Program-made: the position numbers and the translations under genes
Shown here: piece by piece, positions 6,186 through 10,470 of the stretch
Position numbering within the stretch: position 1 is the first letter of the stretch
How the letters are laid out: each line of letters starts with the position of its first letter
From: DATEOR01 sp035273885
GTDB taxonomy: Bacteria > Actinomycetota > Thermoleophilia > Gaiellales > Gaiellaceae
DNA length: 10,470 nucleotides
Reading direction: 5' to 3'
Assembly: GCA_035273885.1 (NCBI GenBank)
Contig: DATEOR010000032.1
Location: 1 to 10,470 of the forward strand
The notes under the pieces: model-generated
What the model saw: only the letters and a program-made list of their open reading frames with translations
Told to the model about the DNA's origin: nothing
The model's database searches: none

Positions 6186-6610
6186 CCCTCCCCCTCCGTG
6201 GTCGTGCCGAGAGTGTCGGTCGTGATCGTCACGCCGTCGTCGTGCTTGTCGTGGCCCTTCGCCTTTTCATTGCCCTCGTCGTTGCCGGGCCCCTCGTCCT
6301 GGTCGCTCTCATCGGTGCAGTTCGCCGTGTTCTGCAGGTTCACGACCGCCGCCTCGAGGTCGTCCTGGTAGGCGGCCGGGACATCGCCGGAGGCGATTGC
6401 GTCGTCGGCCGCGTGCTTGAGCTCATCGGCTTGCTGGGCGGCGCCGCACGTGTCTCCGGCCTCCCAGGCGGCGGCGATCGACTCGCTCCGCGCGGCGAGC
6501 CGGTCCGCGACCGAGCGCGGAATCGCAGCGTCGTTCTGGGTCGAAGTAGCGCCGCCGCAGCCGGCGAGGGCGAGCACGACGGCAAGCGAAGCGAGAACGA
6601 GAGGCCGCAC
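6182..6610 (-). CDS. Lipoprotein encoded with the Ser/Thr kinase
   Basis: This is a 142-residue predicted lipoprotein of no family I can name. A short leader ends in the lipobox LAGC, with Cys18 as the lipidated residue. A helical domain of about 70 residues follows (30-98), with one Cys at each end (Cys55 in GDTCGAAQQADEL and Cys98 in NTANC), which could form a disulfide outside the cell. The tail (99-142) is acidic, Gly/Thr-rich and probably disordered. Start GTG 6610 has AGGAAG just upstream at 6614-6619. The TGA overlaps the kinase ATG by 4 nt. The co-translation and the small kinase ectodomain suggest that this protein senses something at the membrane and passes it to the kinase. That role is inference. 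It could also be a kinase inhibitor, a phosphorylation-independent partner, or merely an operon companion. Confidence 0.8.
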   Translation of the reverse strand: MRPLVLASLAVVLALAGCGGATSTQNDAAIPRSVADRLAARSESIAAAWEAGDTCGAAQQADELKHAADDAIASGDVPAAYQDDLEAAVVNLQNTANCTDESDQDEGPGNDEGNEKAKGHDKHDDGVTITTDTLGTTTEGEG

Positions 6611-6655
6611 CGTCTTCCTATCCCCAGGAAGGCCGCACGATAGTCCTGTAAACCG

Positions 6656-6681
6656 GGAACCTTTTCCAGCGCGCTCCGGTC
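6656..6681 (+). promoter_or_regulatory. Possible ECF-type promoter for the SIMPL lipoprotein
   Basis: GGAACC (6656-6661) is followed after 16 nt by GGTC (6678-6681). This resembles the GGAAC/CGTC layout of promoters read by extracytoplasmic-function sigma factors, with one mismatch in the -10. Transcription would begin about 6688, leaving a short leader with GGAGG at 6703-6707. No convincing sigma70 promoter was seen for either gene in this 101-bp divergent spacer (6611-6711). The match is short and may be chance. Confidence 0.25.
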
Positions 6682-6711
6682 AAAGCCCTGCAAATCACGA
6701 TCGGAGGAACC

Positions 6712-7497
6712 ATGAAGCTCGTCGTCTTGGCAACGGTTGCAGCGGCCTCTCTGGCGGCGGCAGGCTGCGGAGGAAAGGATGGGGGGCCGGAGATCGCGCT
6801 CTCAGGCTATTCGGGTAGCTCGGGGCAGAGCGCGGTCTCCGCCGCGCCGGTGCAGCAGGGCGGCGCCATGACGACGAGCGGGATCACCGTCGTCGGGAGC
6901 GGAACCGCCGACGTGGTGCCGGATGTGGCCGACTGGAGCTTCGGCGTCCGCTCCCAGGCCTCAACGGCCTCCGACGCGCTCTCCGCTAACGCATCTGCGA
7001 TGAAGGCTGTCCTCGCCGCGCTCGAGGACTCGGGCGTCTCCAAGCAGGATCTGCAGACGACCGAAGTCTCCCTCTATCCCGAGACCGCAGACGACGGCCG
7101 CACCGTCACGGGCTATTCCGCCTCGAGCACGGTCACGGCCACCGTCCGGAAGCTCGGCGATGCGGGGAAGGTCGTCGACGCGGCCGTTCGCGCCGGCGCG
7201 AACGACGTGTACGGGCCCAGCCTGCGTCCGTCGAGCACGGACGAGGCGTACCGCCAGGCCGTGGACAAGGCCTTCGACGACGCCCGCGCGCACGCTGAGG
7301 CAATCGCGGCAAAGGCGGGCGTCTCGCTCGGCACTCCGGTCGCGATCGTCGAGGGCGGAGGGTACGTGCCCGGCCCTGTGATGGCCTACGACCGCGCGAC
7401 CGCGGCGGGCGCCGCTGAGGTGGCTCCCGTCGAGCCCGGGAGGCAGCAGGTCTCCGCCTCGCTCACGGTCACCTTCTCGATCGGGTCGGGCGCCTGA
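6712..7497 (+). CDS. SIMPL (DUF541) domain lipoprotein
   Basis: This is a 261-residue exported protein. The leader ends in the lipobox AAGC with Cys19 lipidated. A Gly/Ser/Gln-rich spacer covers about 20-55. The SIMPL/DUF541 domain follows: first strand GITVVGSGTADVVPDVADW, the paired helix region with ALSANASAMKAVLAALEDSGV, then KQDLQTTEVSLYP, and the C-terminal strand VSASLTVTFSI. Family members include periplasmic or surface proteins such as Brucella BP26, which forms a ring-shaped oligomer, and mouse SIMPL, for which the domain is named. The bacterial function is poorly defined. Start ATG 6712 has GGAGG at 6703-6707. The gene is divergent from the lipoprotein/kinase operon, so all three products are envelope-associated. 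Its TGA directly abuts the convergent reductase stop, forming TGATCA. Confidence 0.9.
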   Translation: MKLVVLATVAAASLAAAGCGGKDGGPEIALSGYSGSSGQSAVSAAPVQQGGAMTTSGITVVGSGTADVVPDVADWSFGVRSQASTASDALSANASAMKAVLAALEDSGVSKQDLQTTEVSLYPETADDGRTVTGYSASSTVTATVRKLGDAGKVVDAAVRAGANDVYGPSLRPSSTDEAYRQAVDKAFDDARAHAEAIAAKAGVSLGTPVAIVEGGGYVPGPVMAYDRATAAGAAEVAPVEPGRQQVSASLTVTFSIGSGA

Positions 7498-8142
7498 TCA
7501 GGAGCCGACGTCGAACCTGAGGTGCGTCGCCCTGGGCGACGAGAGGACGCGCGTGGCCTCGAGCCTGACCGGACCCGCACCCTCGCCGAAGAGGCGGGTG
7601 CCGCCCCCGAGCAGGATCGGCGCCACGTGCACCTGCAGCTCGCCGACGAGCCCCGCTGCCAGCGCCTGCTGAACGGCCGCCGCGCCGCCCGCAATTGCGA
7701 CGTCGCGGTCGCCGGCGGCGGCACGAGCCTGCTCGACGGCCGACTCGACGCCGTCCGTGACGAAGAAGAACGTCGTCCCGCCCCCCATCTCCACCGGCTC
7801 TCGGGCGTGATGGGTGAGGACGAACACCGGCACATGGAAGGGTGGGTTGTCGCCCCACCAGCCCAGTGACCTGGGGTCGTCCTCCCAGGGGCCGGACCCA
7901 CCGCTGAACATCTTCCTGCCCATGACGTGGGCGCCGACGGACGCCACGCGCTCGGCGGTCAGCTCGGAGTCCTGGCTCGCCTCGCCGCCCTCTAGCCCGT
8001 GCTGCTCGCGCCAGGCCTCGGTCTGCAGGACCCATTCGTGGAGCTCCTCGCCGTTCTTGCCGAGGGGCTCCTCGAGGGTCGGGTTCGGGCCGGCGACATA
8101 GCCGTCCAGGGACATCGTGATGTCGACGACGACCTTGCCCAT
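7498..8142 (-). CDS. Dihydrofolate reductase-fold protein (RibD C-terminal-like)
   Basis: This 214-residue protein has the RibD_C/DHFR-like fold, whose members are NADPH-dependent reductases. Recognisable parts are DITMSLDGYVAGPN (7-20), the nucleotide-side strand and turn VMGRKMF (73-79), VPVFVLTHH (104-112), the GGAAAVQQAL helix start (152-161), and PILLGGGTRLF (175-185). This stand-alone type (YwjB/YyaP-like) is common in actinobacteria and is not a true FolA or RibD; its substrate is generally unknown. Residues 21-60 form an insert after the first strand containing a charged segment around NGEELHEWVLQTEAWREQ, as in many of these proteins. Start ATG 8142 lies 10 nt after the MFS stop on the same strand, with only a weak Shine-Dalgarno, so it is probably read from the exporter transcript. 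The stop abuts the SIMPL stop with no gap. Confidence 0.87.
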   Translation of the reverse strand: MGKVVVDITMSLDGYVAGPNPTLEEPLGKNGEELHEWVLQTEAWREQHGLEGGEASQDSELTAERVASVGAHVMGRKMFSGGSGPWEDDPRSLGWWGDNPPFHVPVFVLTHHAREPVEMGGGTTFFFVTDGVESAVEQARAAAGDRDVAIAGGAAAVQQALAAGLVGELQVHVAPILLGGGTRLFGEGAGPVRLEATRVLSSPRATHLRFDVGS

Positions 8143-8152
8143 GGTCTCGAAG

Positions 8153-9607
8153 CTAGTCCGCGTCCGCAGTGGCGGGCGGACCGATCTCGGCGCCCTCGTA
8201 GGTCGGCATTCCCTGCGGGAAGGGTCGCAGGAGCACGCCGGCGATCGTCGAGGCCCCGATCGCGAAGATCGCTCCGACGAGGAACGCGGCGTGGTAGCCC
8301 GAGTTCAGAGCCTCGAGCTGGGCGACACCCGAGGAAAGCAGATTGTCCGTCCTCGACGTGGCGATGCTGGCCAGGATGGCGAGCCCGAGCGCGCCGCCCA
8401 TCATGAAGGACGTGTTGACGACTCCGGACGCGAGCCCCGCTTCGCTCTGATCGACGTCGCCCATGGCGGCAAGCAGCATCGGGTTGAAGGCGATCCCGGC
8501 CCCGAGCGCGAGCAGCATGAGCGGCGGTAGCAGGTCGACGGCGTAGCTGCCGTCCACCGGCGCGCGGGCGAAGAGCAGGAGTGAGCTCGCGGAGAACAGC
8601 ATCCCGACCACGATCGGCGCCTTGATCCCGAAGCGCATGACGACCTTCGCCGAGATCCCGAGCGAGAGCGCCGCCATCAGGACCGAGTTCGGCACGTAGG
8701 CAAGGCCGACCTCGAGCGGCGAGTAGCCGAGGACGAGCTGCATGTAGAGCGCGGAGAAGAAGAACATCGCGAACATCGATGCCGCCGAGAGCACGGCGGT
8801 CACGTTTGCGACCGAGAGGTTGCGGTGCTTGAAGAGGCCGAGAGGCATGAGGGGCGCCTTCACGCGCGCCTCGAGGGCGAGGAAGATTCCGAAGAGGGCG
8901 ATCGCCGCGCCGAGCAGGCCAAGCGTCTGCGCAGATGTCCAGCCGTTGCTGTTCCCGTTCACGATCGCGTAGACGGCGAGCATGAGCGCGGCGGTGACGG
9001 TGACCGCTCCGCCGATGTCGAGCCGTGCGTCGCTTGCCGGCCCGCGCGAGGCGGGAAGCAGGACGACGCAGAGCGCGAAGACCGCGATCCCGACCGGGAT
9101 GTTCACGAGGAAGATCCAGTGCCAAGTCAGAAGGTCGGTGAGGATCCCGCCGAGGAGCACGCCGACGGTTCCTCCGCCGGCTGCGACGAAGCCGAAGACC
9201 CCCATCGCTTTCGCCCGGTCACCCGCCTCGGTGAACAACGTCATGATCAGCGAAAGCGCGACTGCCGAGACGATCGCGCCTCCGAAGCCCTGAATGGCGC
9301 GCGCCGTGACGAGCAGGCCCTGCGTCGTCGAGAGTCCGCACGCCAGCGAGGCGAGCGTGAAGAGAGCGATGCCCGAGAGGAAAAGCCTCCGGTGCCCGTA
9401 GAGGTCGCCGAGCCGTCCCGCCAGGAGGAGGAAGCCTCCGAAGGTCAGCAGGTACGCGTTCACGACCCATGCGAGCGACGTCTGGGAGAAGCCCAGGTCC
9501 TCGCGGATCGAGGGCAGTGCGACGTTCACGATCGTCGCGTCGAGGACGATCATCAGGTCGCCGAGGCAGAGGACGATGAGCGCGATCCAGCGTCTGCGGT
9601 TGTCCAT
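8153..9607 (-). CDS. MFS multidrug exporter, DHA2 (EmrB/QacA) family
   Basis: This is a second drug:H+ antiporter-2 type exporter, 484 residues from ATG 9607, with about 14 hydrophobic segments. TM1 has LDATIVNVALPSI (22-34), motif A is GRLGDLYGHRRLF (64-76), and the TM4-TM5 region has TARAIQGFGGAIVSAVAL. The C-terminus is a short polar tail (MPTYEGAEIGPPATADAD). ATG 9607 is preceded by GGAAG (9620-9616, minus strand) at 8-nt spacing. A GTG at 9622 would add five residues (MEAVT) but has no ribosome binding site and overlaps a TATAAG that could be a -10 box. It is clearly related to the exporter at 3513-5051 through the first half. The downstream DHFR-fold gene, 10 nt away, suggests a two-gene operon in which an enzyme and an exporter may handle related compounds. 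Substrate unknown. Confidence 0.92.
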   Translation of the reverse strand: MDNRRRWIALIVLCLGDLMIVLDATIVNVALPSIREDLGFSQTSLAWVVNAYLLTFGGFLLLAGRLGDLYGHRRLFLSGIALFTLASLACGLSTTQGLLVTARAIQGFGGAIVSAVALSLIMTLFTEAGDRAKAMGVFGFVAAGGGTVGVLLGGILTDLLTWHWIFLVNIPVGIAVFALCVVLLPASRGPASDARLDIGGAVTVTAALMLAVYAIVNGNSNGWTSAQTLGLLGAAIALFGIFLALEARVKAPLMPLGLFKHRNLSVANVTAVLSAASMFAMFFFSALYMQLVLGYSPLEVGLAYVPNSVLMAALSLGISAKVVMRFGIKAPIVVGMLFSASSLLLFARAPVDGSYAVDLLPPLMLLALGAGIAFNPMLLAAMGDVDQSEAGLASGVVNTSFMMGGALGLAILASIATSRTDNLLSSGVAQLEALNSGYHAAFLVGAIFAIGASTIAGVLLRPFPQGMPTYEGAEIGPPATADAD

Positions 9608-9640
9608 GGTCACCGCTTCCACTTATACCGAAGGCGGAGG

Positions 9641-9669
9641 TTGGGAAGTTGTAAGCGAGCCGCTAGGCT
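9641..9669 (+). promoter_or_regulatory. Promoter giving a leaderless DUF2277 transcript
   Basis: TTGGGA (9641-9646) and TAGGCT (9664-9669) are separated by 17 nt. The ATG at 9676 begins 7 nt after the end of the -10 box, exactly where transcription should start. No Shine-Dalgarno precedes this ATG. This is the standard layout of a leaderless actinobacterial gene (a TANNNT box, 6-7 nt, then the start codon). The 68-bp divergent spacer 9608-9675 also holds whatever drives the minus-strand exporter; a TATAAG at 9627-9622 is a candidate -10, but without a good -35. Confidence 0.6.
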
Positions 9670-9675
9670 GGCGGC

Positions 9676-9945
9676 ATGTGCCGAAACATCCAGACGCTCT
9701 ACAACTTCGAGCCCGAGGCGACCGAGGACGAGATCCGCGGCGCGGCCCTCCAGTACGTGCGCAAGATCAGCGGCTTCACGAAGCCGTCGCACGCCAACGA
9801 GGAGGCTTTCGGCCGCGCGGTGGACGCCGTCGCGGAGGCCTCGCACCGGCTCATCGAGGAGCTCGTGACGAACGCGCCGCCGAAGGACCGCGAGGTCGAG
9901 GCGGAGAAGCGGCGCGCACGCGCCCGCCAGTTCCAGCCGGCCTAG
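9676..9945 (+). CDS. DUF2277 family protein
   Basis: This is an 89-residue protein that matches the small DUF2277 family from start to end. The signature MCRNIQTLYNFEPEATEDEI opens the protein, followed by AALQYVRKISGFTKPSHANE, then AVDAVAEASHRLIEELV. The charged tail (DREVEAEKRRARARQFQ) could bind nucleic acid or simply be solvent-exposed. The fold is probably all-helical, and no function is established to my knowledge. The Cys2-Arg-Asn start appears to be a family hallmark. If Met1 is removed, Cys2 becomes the N-terminal residue. ATG 9676 is supported by the signature and by the leaderless promoter arrangement. A hairpin covers its TAG, and the next gene begins 11 nt later, so the two are probably co-transcribed. 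Confidence 0.92.
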   Translation: MCRNIQTLYNFEPEATEDEIRGAALQYVRKISGFTKPSHANEEAFGRAVDAVAEASHRLIEELVTNAPPKDREVEAEKRRARARQFQPA

Positions 9946-9951
9946 CCGGCT
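9935..9951 (+). other. GC hairpin across the DUF2277 stop codon
   Basis: AGCCGGC (9935-9941), CTA loop, GCCGGCT (9945-9951) form a perfect 7-bp GC-rich stem. The DUF2277 TAG (9943-9945) sits in the loop and first base pair. The stem ends 5 nt before GTG 9957 of the next gene, where a ribosome binding site would be expected. No T-run follows, so it is not a standard terminator. Ribosomes finishing DUF2277 would melt it, which would suit translational coupling. Confidence 0.45.
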
Positions 9952-9956
9952 GACAC

Positions 9957-10430
9957 GTGCGACTCGAGCCCTTCTGCCGCGTCTCGATGCGCTACCGCGA
10001 GTCGAGCTGGCACCGGCCGCACGGCGGGGAGGAGGGGCTCGGCTTCGGCCAGGGCGACGGCGAGGTCAGCGGTGACCTGATCGGCTCCGTCGTCTGGGCC
10101 AACTCTCCGCGTCGGCGCGAGGACGGGGTGTGGACGCCGAACCTTCGCGGGACGATCGCAACGCGCGAGGGCGAGGAGATCCTCCTCTCCATCCACGGCC
10201 AGAGCGTCGAGGAAAGCCCGCCCGGCAGCCGCCGCGCGATCCTCGCCCGCGTGGAGCTGACCACCGAGGCGGAGCGCTGGCGCTGGTTGAACACATGCTT
10301 CCTGGTCGGTGAGGGCGAGATCGACGAGGAACGCGAGGACTGGTGGGTCGACGTCTTCGTCTGCGTGAACGAAATCGCGCTGGGCCCGCCCGCCATCGGC
10401 GCCGAGCCGCCGGAGCGCTTCCGGCCCTAG
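9957..10430 (+). CDS. DUF3237-like beta-barrel protein
   Basis: This 157-residue protein looks mostly beta-stranded and most resembles DUF3237, a small lipocalin-like barrel family of unknown function. The match rests on the middle and C-terminal pattern: LRGTIATREGEEILLSIHG (63-81), then RWRWLNTCFLVGEGEI (107-122) and WWVDVFVCVNEI (129-140). In DUF3237 these positions have a Gly-rich strand with a DDG turn, a Y-x-WLN motif and a hydrophobic VYEV-type strand. Residues 27-60 (GLGFGQGDGEVSG, VVWANSPRRR) form further strands. There is no signal peptide or membrane segment. GTG 9957 gives the full first strand (RLEPFCRVSMRY), and ATG 9987 would cut it. It has no Shine-Dalgarno and follows DUF2277 by 11 nt behind a hairpin. 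The last 4 nt are shared with a convergent gene. Confidence 0.7.
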   Translation: MRLEPFCRVSMRYRESSWHRPHGGEEGLGFGQGDGEVSGDLIGSVVWANSPRRREDGVWTPNLRGTIATREGEEILLSIHGQSVEESPPGSRRAILARVELTTEAERWRWLNTCFLVGEGEIDEEREDWWVDVFVCVNEIALGPPAIGAEPPERFRP

Positions 10431-10470
10431 CCGCCCTGCTCCATCGGCTCCATTTGCATGCCGGGGCCGG
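10427..10470 (-). CDS. C-terminal end of a minus-strand gene with a Met-rich tail
   Basis: Read on the minus strand, the last bases of the window give GPGMQMEPMEQGG followed by TAG (complement of 10427-10429). The TAG shares its CTAG with the stop of the plus-strand gene, the same arrangement as at 624-627. Three Met in seven residues form a polar, Gly-bounded tail. Met-rich tails occur in some copper-handling and chaperone proteins, but 14 residues are too few to assign a family. It may also be an unused open frame. I favour a gene because this region otherwise has no explanation and the stop placement repeats the local pattern. Confidence 0.4.
   Translation of the reverse strand, partial: GPGMQMEPMEQGG

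Noticed and set aside
5280..6371. A 363-codon plus-strand frame opposite the kinase and lipoprotein
   Set aside because: No recognisable motif, composition typical of the reverse frame of a GC-rich gene, and the opposite strand encodes an unmistakable kinase.
8825..9868. A 347-codon plus-strand frame over the second exporter and DUF2277
   Set aside because: It is highly charged (Glu/Arg/Asp), has no family signature, and crosses a divergent promoter region and the start of another gene in a different frame.
1..10470. Mobile element, prophage, CRISPR array or defence island
   Set aside because: No transposase, integrase, terminal inverted repeats, tRNA-bounded segment, spaced direct repeats or nuclease/ATPase genes were seen. 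Composition looks even across the window.

Overview
The window is very GC-rich, with G or C at most third codon positions, and is packed with short intergenic gaps. The gene set fits a high-GC actinobacterium: a PknB-type Ser/Thr kinase with a single transmembrane helix, short-leader lipoproteins, two EmrB/QacA-type exporters, a DUF2277 protein, and an apparently leaderless gene. The frequent TAG stops and the lipoprotein/kinase pair make a deep-branching lineage such as Thermoleophilia plausible. That is inference from gene content, not a phylogenetic result. I see no rRNA, tRNA, CRISPR array, transposase or phage gene. It reads as ordinary chromosome.

Layout, left to right. At the left edge is the Pro-rich C-terminus of an unidentified gene (+), followed by an SRPBCC-fold protein (+). 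A secreted N-acetylmuramoyl-L-alanine amidase (-) converges on the SRPBCC gene and shares the CTAG at its stop. A 93-bp divergent spacer then carries a good sigma70-type promoter, an 18-bp palindromic operator at the expected transcription start, and a strong Shine-Dalgarno. These lead into a probable operon (+) of a ZIP-family metal transporter, a DUF72 (YecE-like) protein and an isochorismatase-like cysteine hydrolase. The last two overlap by 4 nt. A DHA2-type MFS exporter (+) follows.

Converging on that exporter is a minus-strand operon whose order is lipoprotein then Ser/Thr kinase, with a 4-nt ATGA overlap. Across a 101-bp divergent spacer lies a SIMPL/DUF541 lipoprotein (+). Abutting its stop is another minus-strand operon, in which a second DHA2 exporter is followed 10 nt later by a RibD/DHFR-fold reductase. 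A 68-bp divergent spacer then holds a promoter whose predicted start is the ATG of a DUF2277 gene. Next, after a hairpin, is a DUF3237-like protein, and at the right edge is the Met-rich C-terminus of a minus-strand gene.

The genes alternate between convergent and divergent blocks. All four convergent junctions are 0-6 nt apart or overlap by 4 nt, and all three divergent junctions are 68-101 bp. No dedicated defence or mobile system is visible. The best candidates for undescribed biology are: the DUF72/cysteine-hydrolase pair downstream of a metal transporter with its own operator; the lipoprotein/kinase module, in which the kinase has almost no extracellular sensor; and two genes whose homology-expected starts lack a standard start codon.
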